Shown: piece after piece, positions 32,561 through 41,182 of the stretch
Numbering within the stretch: the stretch's first letter is position 1
Layout: each line of letters begins with the position of its first letter
NCBI RefSeq assembly: GCF_004684905.1
Contig: NZ_SRJC01000001.1
Coordinates: forward strand, 372,001 to 436,000
Direction of reading: 5' to 3'
DNA: 64,000 nucleotides
From: Halobacillus salinus
Lineage (GTDB): Bacteria > Bacillota > Bacilli > Bacillales > Halobacillaceae
Notes under the pieces: model-generated
The model's database searches: none
Told to the model about the DNA's origin: nothing
The model's input: the letters and a program-made list of their open reading frames with translations, nothing else
Program-made: the position numbers and the translations under genes

Positions 32561-33034
32561 ATGGCAACAGCTATTTTTGGAGCAGGATGTTTCTGGGGAG
32601 TGGAAGCATTCTTTGAAAGATTTGAAGGAATTACAGCGACACGTGTCGGATACACGGGCGGAAATGTAGAGAATCCATCCTACGAGCAGGTGAAAACAGG
32701 GAAGACTGGTCATGCGGAAGCGATCCGTTTACAGTACGACCCAACGGTGATTACCTATGCAGAACTTGTGAATATCTTCTTTGAGGCTCACGATCCTACT
32801 TCAAGAAACAAGCAGGGAATTGACGAAGGCCATCAGTATCGATCAGCTATTTTCTATGCAGGGGATAGCCAGAAGTATATTGCCGAGCAAAAAATCAAAG
32901 AGTGGGATGAGAAGGGCATTTTCAAGCGCCCGATTGTGACAGAAGTCGTAGAAGCAGGTGTATTCTATGAGGCAGAAGAATACCACCAGAAATATATTCA
33001 TAAGAATGGTTCCGTCGCATGCGGAATCGGTTAA
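32561..33034 (+). CDS. msrA: Peptide methionine sulfoxide reductase MsrA
   Basis: A 157-residue enzyme with the catalytic GAGCFWGVEAFF (nucleophile Cys10), the substrate-binding GYTGG block and SRNKQGIDEGHQYRSAIFY. A C-terminal Cys (VACGIG) probably resolves the sulfenic acid. It reduces the S-epimer of methionine sulfoxide in proteins and free methionine. Control by an S box links repair of oxidised methionine to the methionine/SAM supply. No msrB is adjacent. Confidence 0.93.
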   Translation: MATAIFGAGCFWGVEAFFERFEGITATRVGYTGGNVENPSYEQVKTGKTGHAEAIRLQYDPTVITYAELVNIFFEAHDPTSRNKQGIDEGHQYRSAIFYAGDSQKYIAEQKIKEWDEKGIFKRPIVTEVVEAGVFYEAEEYHQKYIHKNGSVACGIG

Positions 33035-33037
33035 AAG

Positions 33038-33075
33038 AAGCAAAGCTGGGAGGAAACCCGGCTTTGCTTTTTTTG
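33038..33075 (+). terminator. Terminator of msrA
   Basis: A 13-bp stem with one G-T pair (AAGCAAAGCTGGG with CCCGGCTTTGCTT) is followed by seven T. Confidence 0.9.
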
Positions 33076-33087
33076 ATACCTATTTAT

Positions 33088-33720
33088 TCAACGAAGTGGA
33101 TACACAACATCAAGACCGGCTTTAGCTAAAGCATCATAGTACCAGTAATTGTGATCGGCACCATGAATGCAGAGAATCCGTTTACCTGAATAGTCTGCTA
33201 CAGTTTGTTTGACGCGTTTGACCATGATGGCATGTCTAGCATTCCAGGTAATCTGTTGGACTTCTGGATTCACTACATACAACCAGTCGTACATCCTTTT
33301 TGTAACTAAATCATAATCTTGGGAGTTCAAAGGGATCTTTCCACTGTTCCATGTGGAAAGCTGCTTTTTGTTCCATTCAGAGAGTTCAATCTCTAACTCT
33401 CTCTTTTTACTATCTGAGTAACGGTCGAACGGTTCTTCTTGAAACACATCTTCCTCGAACCAGTTCACAGGAACAAATTCAACACTGTTCTTTTCACAGT
33501 AGGGAAAAATCAAAGACGGGTACTCTTCCTGAGTTTCTCCAAGGATGTCATATGGGTCGCCGGTTTGTATGTAATGTTCAAAGCTCCGTGGCTCGACTTC
33601 TCCGCAAATGACATCAGGGTTGAATTCTGTGATCAGCTCTTCAACCAGATCGAGCGGATAGCCATATTTCTTCTGCATGTCGGGGTCGTGTGTCATACCT
33701 AAAATGCCTACAGTTGCCAT
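33088..33720 (-). CDS. Conserved hypothetical protein, possible TraB/TIKI/ChaN-clan fold
   Basis: A 210-residue soluble protein. It opens with VGILGMTHDPD and continues with a helix-strand unit ending DVICGEVEPRSFEHY; near the end it has RHAIMVKRVKQ and RILCIHGADHNYWYYDAL. The G-x-x-H, E-x-x-R and late G-x-x-H pattern recalls the TraB/TIKI/ChaN metal-binding clan, where Glu and His form the active site. I give this as a weak fold suggestion only. The start has GGAGGTGAC immediately upstream. Confidence 0.55.
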   Translation of the reverse strand: MATVGILGMTHDPDMQKKYGYPLDLVEELITEFNPDVICGEVEPRSFEHYIQTGDPYDILGETQEEYPSLIFPYCEKNSVEFVPVNWFEEDVFQEEPFDRYSDSKKRELEIELSEWNKKQLSTWNSGKIPLNSQDYDLVTKRMYDWLYVVNPEVQQITWNARHAIMVKRVKQTVADYSGKRILCIHGADHNYWYYDALAKAGLDVVYPLR

Positions 33721-33831
33721 ACGTTGTCACCTCCTCCCTAACTCTATCAAAAATACACGATAAAAGAAGGAATTATCTGTGAAAATATCGAAGAAAGCCA
33801 TACTACCTTACTAATAGAGGGGGGATCCACT

Positions 33832-34767
33832 TTGATCCATATCGTCAATGGAGATGCAGTTGGAAGTCGTTTGAATGTAGAGGGAGAAGTTATCATATGG
33901 CGTGAAATGTATGACTGGGGACCGTTGCATTACGAATGGGATGCAGCGGACCTCATCGGCCGTAGAGCCGCTTTTTTCGAAGAACAACTTGAACTCCCTG
34001 CATCTCTTTTTATCAAGACCAGCCAGGAGCAATGGAAGGCACTTCATCGAATGGAAAAGCATGAAGAAGTAGTGCTTTGGTTTGAACACGACCGCTACGA
34101 CCAGACTATGCTCATGTATTTATTACATGAACTTCGCAACAGTGGGCACCGCCTATCCATGGTTACTCTCGATTCGCATCCAGAAGTAGACCGTTTTTAC
34201 GGTATGGGACAACTCTCAGAGGAGCAACTGCTGGCATTAGAAAAAACAAAACAGCCGGTGACGCCGGAACAAGTAGAAGAAGCGGTCGAGGGGTGGAGGG
34301 CATACGCATCCCCGCAGCTTTCGAAACTCGAGCAGTGGATTCTGGAATCTGTACATACACTTCCCTATCTGAAAGAGGCTATGGTGTCTCATCTAGACTA
34401 TATACCTTGTGGAGACAAAGGCTTGAGTATAGTCGAAGAATGGATCTTATTGTATCTCGACGGTCATATCCGTACGTTCCATGACTTATTGAGAGAAATC
34501 CAGTCACGTAGGAACGATGGAATAAGTGATTTCTACCTATCTTACCTATTGAAACAGTTAGGTACTCTCGTGGAAGTTGAAGGTGCATTACCTGATTTTA
34601 CAGCTGATCGGGTAAATCCTAATTTGACACTTAGCAGCAAAGGGAAGGAAGTGTTGGAAGGCAAAAGGAGCCGCATCGACATCATCGGTTTAGATACTTG
34701 GGTGGGAGGAGCGCGGCTATATTGTTCTAAACAAGAGATAGAGGATGATTGGCATGTGGGTGAATGA
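33832..34767 (+). CDS. DUF1835 domain protein
   Basis: A 311-residue protein. The N-terminal DUF1835 domain reads IHIVNGDAVGSRL, then GEVIIWREMYDWGPL and EHDRYDQTMLMYLL (residues ~85-105). The second half resembles DUF3658, with an Arg-rich C-terminal region. Such proteins are soluble, and their role is unknown. The start is TTG behind GAGGGGGGATCC. It overlaps the eutH start by about 14 bp, so the two are coupled. Confidence 0.82.
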   Translation: MIHIVNGDAVGSRLNVEGEVIIWREMYDWGPLHYEWDAADLIGRRAAFFEEQLELPASLFIKTSQEQWKALHRMEKHEEVVLWFEHDRYDQTMLMYLLHELRNSGHRLSMVTLDSHPEVDRFYGMGQLSEEQLLALEKTKQPVTPEQVEEAVEGWRAYASPQLSKLEQWILESVHTLPYLKEAMVSHLDYIPCGDKGLSIVEEWILLYLDGHIRTFHDLLREIQSRRNDGISDFYLSYLLKQLGTLVEVEGALPDFTADRVNPNLTLSSKGKEVLEGKRSRIDIIGLDTWVGGARLYCSKQEIEDDWHVGE

Positions 34768-35842
34768 TACCTTATTAGTGATTATGTGTGGATTTATGGT
34801 TTTAGGAGCATTGGATTACTATGTGTTGAATCATCGCCTTGAACTAGGCTGGCGATTCTATGAAGCGTTCATGATGATGGGGCCGCTCACGTTATCGATG
34901 GTAGGAATCATTTCGCTTGCTCCCGTCTTATCCACTTGGCTTGCTCCGGTCATAACCCCGGTGTATGACTGGTTTGGGGCCGATCCATCTATGTTCGCAT
35001 CCACGATCCTCGCTATTGATATGGGGGCATACTCCTTGTCCCAATCGCTTGCTTCAACAGAAGAAGCGGCGGTTTTTTCATGGGCTTTTCTAGGTACCAT
35101 GATGGGCCCGACGCTCGTATTCACCATTCCTGTCGCATTGTCGATCATCTCTAAAAAAGATCAGCCATATTTTGCTAAAGGGATTCTGATCGGATTGATG
35201 ACAATCCCATTTGGGTGTCTGGTAGGAGGAGCGCTTGCAGGTTATGAATGGTTATGGATGGTGAGAAACCTGCTTCCCACTTTCTTGCTATCTCTTCTTA
35301 TCGCTTTTGGACTAATGTTCTTTTCTCAATTTACCATTTGGTTGTTTTCAAAGTTTGGAAAAGGAGTAGAGTTGCTCATCATTACAGGTTTGATGGCAAT
35401 CATTATCGAAACGTTGACTGGATTGACAGTCATCCCTGGAATGGCACCGATATCTGAAGGGATAGTTATTGTCGGCAGGATCACCATCACCCTTGCTGGT
35501 GCGTATCCTCTTGTAGCCTTCTTGAACAGAAAGACAGAGAAGCCGTTACTACGAGCTGGTAAGAAACTAGGGGTGAACACAACTGCTGTCACTGGGATAG
35601 TCGCTTCTATGGCTCATCACTTGCCGATGTTTGCGACGATGAAAGATATGAATAATCGGGGGAAGGTCATGAATGCAGCGTTTGCTGTTAGTGGAGCTTT
35701 CGTAGTCGGTAGTCACTTCGCATTTGTAGCCGGGGTGGAAAAGAGCATGATCTTGCCGGTTATTATAGGGAAACTGACGGCTGGGGTTTTAGCGGTGGTT
35801 CTTGTTTTATGGATTCAAAAACCAGAGGATTGTTCAGAATGA
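34754..35842 (+). CDS. eutH: Ethanolamine permease EutH-like
   Basis: A 362-residue membrane protein with 10-11 hydrophobic segments and EutH-like elements: ALDYYVLNHRLELGWRFYEAF near the start, the LAIDMGAYSLSQSLA segment, and SMAHHLPMFATMKDMN near residue 277. EutH takes up protonated ethanolamine. No ethanolamine ammonia lyase or shell genes are near. ATG 34754 is ten bases from GAGATAGAGG and was preferred to 34745. Confidence 0.8.
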   Translation: MWVNDTLLVIMCGFMVLGALDYYVLNHRLELGWRFYEAFMMMGPLTLSMVGIISLAPVLSTWLAPVITPVYDWFGADPSMFASTILAIDMGAYSLSQSLASTEEAAVFSWAFLGTMMGPTLVFTIPVALSIISKKDQPYFAKGILIGLMTIPFGCLVGGALAGYEWLWMVRNLLPTFLLSLLIAFGLMFFSQFTIWLFSKFGKGVELLIITGLMAIIIETLTGLTVIPGMAPISEGIVIVGRITITLAGAYPLVAFLNRKTEKPLLRAGKKLGVNTTAVTGIVASMAHHLPMFATMKDMNNRGKVMNAAFAVSGAFVVGSHFAFVAGVEKSMILPVIIGKLTAGVLAVVLVLWIQKPEDCSE

Positions 35843-35881
35843 AAAAGCAAGGAACAGTGATAGCCATTCCTTGCTTTTTTT
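35843..35881 (+). terminator. Terminator of eutH
   Basis: The 12-bp stem AAAAGCAAGGAA / TTCCTTGCTTTT encloses a 12-nt loop and is followed by T residues. Confidence 0.88.
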
Positions 35882-35888
35882 CTATTCA

Positions 35889-36446
35889 CTAAATTTGTAG
35901 ACACCCACGGAAGCCTCTTGCAGCGTAATAAGATTCTGCACCATTATGATAGACGAAAACATGGCCGTATCTATAATCACAGAATAGAGCTCCTCCGCGC
36001 TCTCGTATGTCTGCTGGTGTTTCGATCCAACTAGAAGACTTCTTATCAAACTCTCCGAATTCCTGCAGCATCCGGTACTGATCCTCTGTCAGCATGTCAA
36101 TGCCCAAAGATTTTGCCATATCCATCGCGCTGTTCTCTGGTTTGTACTTCTTCCTAGACTCTAAAGCTTCCCTGTCGTAACAAACACTTCTTCGTCCTTT
36201 AGGGCTTTCTTTGGAACAATCCATAAAGAGGTAAGTGCTTGTCCCTTGATTATCCCCCACTACATCCGGCTCTCCGCCTGACTCTTCCATTTGGTGAAGA
36301 GACCAGAGCTTCTCAGGTTGAGCCTCCAGCTTTTCTTTAACCTGACTCCATTCTGTATGCGGGTGCCGGCTGCTATTTTTTTCAAAACGCTTCTGCAATG
36401 AATGGAGCAACTCTTCTCTTTGTGCTTCAGACAATACCTTAGACAT
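35889..36446 (-). CDS. DUF4256 domain protein
   Basis: A 185-residue soluble protein. Conserved DUF4256 features are visible: SLHQMEESGGEPDVVG (near residue 50), a FMDCSKESPKGRRSVCYDR core, and SSSWIETPADIRERGGALF then GHVFVYHNGAESYYAARGFRG at the C terminus. It occurs in many Gram-positive and soil bacteria; the function is unknown. The ATG lies 6 bp from TAGGAGGAATA. Monocistronic. Confidence 0.8.
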   Translation of the reverse strand: MSKVLSEAQREELLHSLQKRFEKNSSRHPHTEWSQVKEKLEAQPEKLWSLHQMEESGGEPDVVGDNQGTSTYLFMDCSKESPKGRRSVCYDREALESRKKYKPENSAMDMAKSLGIDMLTEDQYRMLQEFGEFDKKSSSWIETPADIRERGGALFCDYRYGHVFVYHNGAESYYAARGFRGCLQI

Positions 36447-36514
36447 AAATATTCCTCCTAGGGTGCATTATGTAGAAACAGATCCTGTTGTTTTTTATTA
36501 TACAGGATCACAAG

Positions 36515-36778
36515 TTACGGGAAGATTTGATGGAAAGAGGAGAAAAAGAAGTAGCTGATGAGCACGATGAAAAGAATCACTCCTTGAATGGCGAGGCCGA
36601 TTGAGCTGCATGTCTTCCCAGCTATGGCATACGTCCTTCCTTCCTCTTTGGTGCGATCGATTTCTTTCAGACTGCGGTTAGCATAGAATATGCCCATGAT
36701 GCCGAGCACTATACCAACTAGAGGAATAAAGATAGACATAATACCGACAATGAAAGATGTCATCGCTTTGCTGTTCAT
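36515..36778 (-). CDS. DUF4190-like small membrane protein
   Basis: An 87-residue protein from the ATG at 36778, which has AAGGAGG eight bases upstream; longer starts lie before this site. Two membrane helices (SFIVGIMSIFIPLVGIVLGI, and one near the C terminus) flank a YANRSLKEIDRTKEEG loop, the DUF4190 arrangement. The function is unknown. An 8-bp hairpin GATCCTGT/ACAGGATC lies at 36481-36509, with a poor T tract. Confidence 0.7.
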   Translation of the reverse strand: MNSKAMTSFIVGIMSIFIPLVGIVLGIMGIFYANRSLKEIDRTKEEGRTYAIAGKTCSSIGLAIQGVILFIVLISYFFFSSFHQIFP

Positions 36779-36885
36779 TCCGTACGCCTCCTTAAATCCA
36801 GGTCGTTCCAAATTAAGATACCTTTCTCTGTCTATACGATTTATAATGGGAAAAGGATTCACTTTTTACGAAAGAAGGTTGCGCG

Positions 36886-37788
36886 ATGAAGAAATACATA
36901 GCTTTAGTGGGGCTAAGTCTGATTTGGGGCTTATCTTTTGTTTTTATCAAATATTTAGTAGGCTCAGCTGGCGTATGGGGGACGGTATTTCTCAGGTGTT
37001 CAGCTGGTGTACTTGTGCTTCTTCCGTTTCTTTGGTCGAAGCGTGACGATTTCAAGAAGCAGATTCCTTGGAAGGCTCTAGCGATAGTCGGTGTCTTTAA
37101 TGCGGGGGTTCCTTGGGGATTGATTGCACTTAGTGAAACACAAATCAACAGTAATACGGCGGCAGTTCTTAATGCCATGACTCCGATTTGTACAGCGGTG
37201 ATCGGCTTTGTATTTTTCTCCATCGTGTTGAAAAAACAGCAATGGATCGGCGTCTTGCTTGGATTCGTTGGTGTTCTTGTCATCATGGAATTTCAGGTGG
37301 GGACCTTATTCACGGATAGTCTGGTCGGAATAGGTACGATGGTGTTGGCGACGATTTGTTATGGTTTCTCATCCCAATATACGAAGCGTCATCTGCAGCA
37401 TATGGGGATACTGGTCGTGGCAGTGTGTACATTAGTAGTCGGAGCGATCGTTGGAGCAACAGGTATGTTGGTGACGGGGAGCGCGGTACCGTTTGATTTG
37501 TTTACAGATTCATACGCTCTGATTGCGATTGTTGGACTTGGGTGCTTGGGATCTGGAATTGCGCACCTGCTTTTCTTCTTTATGGTGAAAGAAGCTAGCG
37601 CTGAATTTGCAACATCTGTGACGTATTTGATTCCCCTAACCGCTATGTTTTGGGGATACGTCCTTCTAAATGAACCTGTATCCCATAACCTGGTATTAGG
37701 GCTCATCTGTATCTTTGGAGGAGTTTATCTTGCCACACGCAAGAAAAAAACCTTCTCGCATATGCGGAAGGCAGAGAAGGTCAGTTAA
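36886..37788 (+). CDS. EamA/DMT superfamily transporter
   Basis: A 300-residue protein with ten predicted helices in two EamA repeats. Hallmarks are GLSLIWGLSFVFIKYLV at the N terminus, ALSETQINSNTAAVLNAMTP, and LTAMFWGYVLLNEPVS near the end of the second repeat. It probably exports an amino acid, purine or drug-like compound; the substrate is unknown. The ATG follows AGAAGG. It ends one base before the convergent ykuK gene with no room for a terminator. Confidence 0.85.
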   Translation: MKKYIALVGLSLIWGLSFVFIKYLVGSAGVWGTVFLRCSAGVLVLLPFLWSKRDDFKKQIPWKALAIVGVFNAGVPWGLIALSETQINSNTAAVLNAMTPICTAVIGFVFFSIVLKKQQWIGVLLGFVGVLVIMEFQVGTLFTDSLVGIGTMVLATICYGFSSQYTKRHLQHMGILVVAVCTLVVGAIVGATGMLVTGSAVPFDLFTDSYALIAIVGLGCLGSGIAHLLFFFMVKEASAEFATSVTYLIPLTAMFWGYVLLNEPVSHNLVLGLICIFGGVYLATRKKKTFSHMRKAEKVS

Positions 37789-38310
37789 TCATTTCGTATA
37801 ACGGTTTGCGTAGCTGCTCGCCACAATCGAATCGGGCTTGATTTTTGGTTCCATTCCGAGCGATTCGATTCTGGCGACCATTTCATTTACATATAAGCGC
37901 GTCCTATTCCGTTCACCGGAACCAATATCGATGTGGCCTTCAATGGTGAATGTTGCTCCTTTATAGATATGCGGAAGAATGATCTCGATCAATTCATTCT
38001 TGTGAGGCTCGGTGAAAAGGGAAGCGACCTCTTCCGTAAGCGAGGTTTCATATGAAATCCTCTCGTGGAGCGTTGTCATCTGTCTGTTTACAAGCTGCTT
38101 CCGGTAACAAGCCCATGCCCCTTTTCCCACTCGTTGAATGACAATTCCAGTAATGAAGCGTGTATAGGTAGGGTGAACCTGTGAATCTGTTCCAAGCATC
38201 AACTTATACTCGCTGATCGGTTCTTGCTGAATAAATGTTTTGATATGTTGAAACACTTGCTCAAAGTCCATGTCCTTATGAGAAAGGTTTTGGAACTTAA
38301 TAGCATCCAT
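37789..38310 (-). CDS. ykuK: YkuK family RNase H-like protein
   Basis: A 173-residue DUF458 protein. The strand MLGTDSQVHPTYTRFITGIVI carries the Asp of an RNase H-like active site. ERISYETSLTEEVASLF and DIGSGERNRTRLYVNEMVA complete the pattern. B. subtilis YkuK is the recognised homologue, and its role is unknown. It starts at ATG 15 bp after the TspO-like gene and is probably transcribed with it. Confidence 0.85.
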   Translation of the reverse strand: MDAIKFQNLSHKDMDFEQVFQHIKTFIQQEPISEYKLMLGTDSQVHPTYTRFITGIVIQRVGKGAWACYRKQLVNRQMTTLHERISYETSLTEEVASLFTEPHKNELIEIILPHIYKGATFTIEGHIDIGSGERNRTRLYVNEMVARIESLGMEPKIKPDSIVASSYANRYTK

Positions 38311-38325
38311 CTGCTTCCACCCTCC

Positions 38326-39045
38326 TTAGGCTGTCATTCTATAAGTCTTAACTCTTAGTAAACGGAAAATAGTAAGAAATAATAAAACGATAACGAATCC
38401 ACCCGTAACGAAACGAATTAACGAGTTCTCCTGATAAGCAAAAATCGCACCATACCCCCAAACGAAGGCAAGTGGGTAAAGTATATCCTTTTGAAGGAAA
38501 CCGAAAGCTATTGCAATTAGACCGCCGACGGTAAGAAGGATGACCGACCATCCAAGCTCGCCTAATCCGAATAGCTCGGTAATGCCGTTCGCCTTTAAAA
38601 CGACGAACGCATCGACGATTGTGGCAATGGATGTCCACCCAAGATAAAGCGAGAACGGAGCCCGTTCGAATTTCGTCGCCCCAGCCAGAGTCTGGTTTGT
38701 GTACACGACACATAGCGTTACTAGAGAAAGAGAAAGAAACAATATGGATGGCGTCGTTCCGAGAATGACGGAAGTACCAGATAGAATCATCGTGATCGGA
38801 AACCAGAGTCCGATTTTTCTAATTTGCTCATTTAAAGCTTCATCCGCAAAGAACGACTTCATAATATAAAGGAAGAGTAGTAGGTAAATGAGTCCCCAGA
38901 TGGAAAAAGCGAAAGGGGACGGCATGACATAAACCATGTCTCCTGGGCTGTAAAAGTCTCCTGCCAAGAATAACGAAGTAACTAAAAGATACACATAACT
39001 CGCTAAGTTGAACAGCTTCAATCCGAGATACCTCACGTTGTCCAC
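38326..39045 (-). CDS. TspO/MBR-like tryptophan-rich membrane protein
   Basis: A 239-residue protein with about seven hydrophobic segments. The stretch PSPFAFSIWGLIYLLLFLY (near residue 42) and the late APFSLYLGWTSIATIVD block resemble the TspO/MBR family, although the protein is longer than the usual ~160 residues. TspO proteins bind porphyrins and regulate stress responses. The ATG lies at 39045, close to a poor site GGAGAGTGG. Downstream ykuK is 15 bp away. Confidence 0.65.
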   Translation of the reverse strand: MDNVRYLGLKLFNLASYVYLLVTSLFLAGDFYSPGDMVYVMPSPFAFSIWGLIYLLLFLYIMKSFFADEALNEQIRKIGLWFPITMILSGTSVILGTTPSILFLSLSLVTLCVVYTNQTLAGATKFERAPFSLYLGWTSIATIVDAFVVLKANGITELFGLGELGWSVILLTVGGLIAIAFGFLQKDILYPLAFVWGYGAIFAYQENSLIRFVTGGFVIVLLFLTIFRLLRVKTYRMTA

Positions 39046-39214
39046 TCTCCATCTCTATGTTGTTTTACTTTTCCCGGTACCAGATCTTCCTATTCAAGGG
39101 GGCTGGTACATTTTATGTAAGAATTGAAGATTAATGACTGAAAGAAGAGTGTTGAGGAAGAATCTGTTCCCATTACTATTGTATTGTTTTATGATTCAGT
39201 AGAGATGTGCCCAT

Positions 39215-39256
39215 AAAAAAAGCTTAGTTCCTATTATTCAGGAACTAAGCTTTTTT
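39215..39256 (-). terminator. Terminator of the 76-residue membrane gene
   Basis: A 17-bp stem (AAAAAAGCTTAGTTCCT with AGGAACTAAGCTTTTTT) overlaps the stop codon; it can act in both directions. Confidence 0.9.
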
Positions 39257-39487
39257 CTATAGCCAGAAAAACCAAGTGATCATAAGAAGTAGGAAAGCGA
39301 AGAAAACGGAATAGATTGCGAACAATAGGGGGATGCTGTTGGATTTATTTTCGACCATCAACTGCTTCACATCATCTTGGACAGTAGCGATACTTTGCAA
39401 CTTCGTCTGGTTCATGGCGATCAAGACAGTACTTACTAAGGCGAACAAACTGACAAGCGCTATGATGGAAAAATAGATGGCACCCAT
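39257..39487 (-). CDS. Small membrane protein, two helices, 76 residues
   Basis: The ATG at 39487 follows TAGGAGGAGATC. Hydrophobic helices at residues 3-25 and 53-75 flank a hydrophilic linker (ATVQDDVKQLMVENKSN). I do not recognise the family. Its own ribosome site and strong terminator support a real gene. Confidence 0.7.
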   Translation of the reverse strand: MGAIYFSIIALVSLFALVSTVLIAMNQTKLQSIATVQDDVKQLMVENKSNSIPLLFAIYSVFFAFLLLMITWFFWL

Positions 39488-39580
39488 ATTGATCTCCTCC
39501 TAATAGAATGGGGTATCTATTCTTTTACCTTAAAAGATCACGTGGAAACAGAAAAATAAGAGCAAAACCATATAATAGGA

Positions 39581-39607
39581 AAAGCTAACCCGCTTGGGGT
39601 TAGCTTT
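39581..39607 (-). terminator. Terminator of the DHA2 transporter gene
   Basis: The 11-bp stem AAAGCTAACCC / GGGTTAGCTTT overlaps the stop codon; T residues follow on the minus strand. Confidence 0.75.
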
Positions 39608-41087
39608 GAGTTTGAACAGAATCTGATACCTCTTGGCCTTCTTCTTTCACAGGTGTTGCCCGTTTAATGAATAGAGATACGAGGAATCCGATTGCTGTAA
39701 TACCGAACGCCACGAAGTAGACGAATTCCACTCCAGCGACTGTAGCTTGCGACATCGCAGAGGCACTCTCTGGATTGCTTGCTTGACTCAAGTAGGTTTG
39801 CTGTCTATTGGTCAACAGACTGATGAAGACAGCTACGCCGACAGCACCGGCTACTGGCTGAAGGGTATTCATGATGGCCGTTCCGTGCGGATACAACTTC
39901 TTCGGTAGCTCGTTCAAACCGTTCGTCTGAGCTGGCATCATAATGGCAGAAATCGAAAGCATGATGCACATGTAACTTACAATAATCTGCCAGATCGGTG
40001 TTTCTGCGCTTGCTTGGCTCAAGGTGAACATTGTCGTCGTCAAAATTCCAGCTGCAGGAATAATCATCACACGGGGACCGAATTTATCGAACAATTTTCC
40101 CATTACCGGAGAAAGAAGTCCATTCAGCAGAGCACCAGGAAGTAAAATTAAGCCGGCTGTTTCCGGAGTGAGCTCCAAAGGGCCTTGCATGAACATCGGT
40201 AGAATGATTTCAGATGAGAACATCGCAATCATCAGGATAATGAAGAGTACAACGGCAATCGAGTACATCGGGAACTTGAATACTCTTACATCTAGAAGTG
40301 GTTCATCCAATCGTAACTGCCTGATAGTAAAAGCGATCAAGGAAAGAACTCCAGCGATAATGAGTGTTAGAACACCGGGATCAAGAAAGCTCGACTCCCC
40401 TTCGCCAGCAAGACTGAAGCCGAGAACGATACCTCCGAAGCCGATTGTAGACAAGGCGATCGAAAGAATATCGACTTTCGGCTTTGTGACTTCTCCTACG
40501 TTGCGTAAGTATTTCCACCCGAAAGCGATTGAGAATAGAGCGAATGGAATAACAGAGATGAATAAATATCTCCAACCAAGGTTTTCTACAATGATTCCGG
40601 ACAACGTCGGACCGATAGCTGGTGCGAACATGATCACCAAACCAACCATTCCCATTACACCTCCACGTCTTTCCGGAGGGAAAATGAGTAGGAAGGTATT
40701 AAAGATAATCGGGATCAGAAGACCTGTTCCTACTGCTTGCAATAATCTTCCTGCAAGCAATACCCCAAAGTTCGGGGCAAGAGCTGATATCGTGGTACCG
40801 ATGGTGAATACGGTCATCGTACCAATGAACATCTGTCTTGTCGTGAAGGTCTGTAAAAGCAAGGCGGATATCGGAATCAAGATTCCCATGACAAGCATAA
40901 AGCCAGTCACCATCCACTGTACGACAGGCGCGGGTATATCGAACACACCCATTAATGTCGTTAATGCAATATTCAACAATGTTTCATTTAATATGGCAAA
41001 AAAAGCTCCAATGATCAGTGAAAACATGATCGGTTTCACTTTGAAGTTTGGGTCGTCAGCAAGAAATTCATATTTAGACTCACTCAT
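39600..41087 (-). CDS. DHA2 family MFS drug transporter
   Basis: A 495-residue transporter with 14 predicted helices. Typical motifs are FAILNETLLNIALTTLM in helix 1, WMVTGFMLVMGILIP in helix 2, and LLAGRLLQAVGTGLLIPI in helix 4. It belongs with EmrB/LmrB/QacA exporters driven by the proton gradient. ATG 41087 is preceded by AGGAGAGTTGCAC; an upstream ATG at 41117 lacks a good site. No regulatory gene is next to it. Confidence 0.87.
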   Translation of the reverse strand: MSESKYEFLADDPNFKVKPIMFSLIIGAFFAILNETLLNIALTTLMGVFDIPAPVVQWMVTGFMLVMGILIPISALLLQTFTTRQMFIGTMTVFTIGTTISALAPNFGVLLAGRLLQAVGTGLLIPIIFNTFLLIFPPERRGGVMGMVGLVIMFAPAIGPTLSGIIVENLGWRYLFISVIPFALFSIAFGWKYLRNVGEVTKPKVDILSIALSTIGFGGIVLGFSLAGEGESSFLDPGVLTLIIAGVLSLIAFTIRQLRLDEPLLDVRVFKFPMYSIAVVLFIILMIAMFSSEIILPMFMQGPLELTPETAGLILLPGALLNGLLSPVMGKLFDKFGPRVMIIPAAGILTTTMFTLSQASAETPIWQIIVSYMCIMLSISAIMMPAQTNGLNELPKKLYPHGTAIMNTLQPVAGAVGVAVFISLLTNRQQTYLSQASNPESASAMSQATVAGVEFVYFVAFGITAIGFLVSLFIKRATPVKEEGQEVSDSVQTQS

Positions 41088-41182
41088 GTGCAACTCTCCT
41101 TTACTTATAACGTTCACAAGTATCCATTATATAGATGAAAGGAGTTGGATGTAAGCAATACGCAATGAATTTATATACTTTT

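Noticed and set aside
40024-41154. 376-residue frame opposite the DHA2 transporter
   Set aside because: It is antisense to a well-supported transporter gene, is Ile/Pro/Thr-rich and has no recognisable domain.
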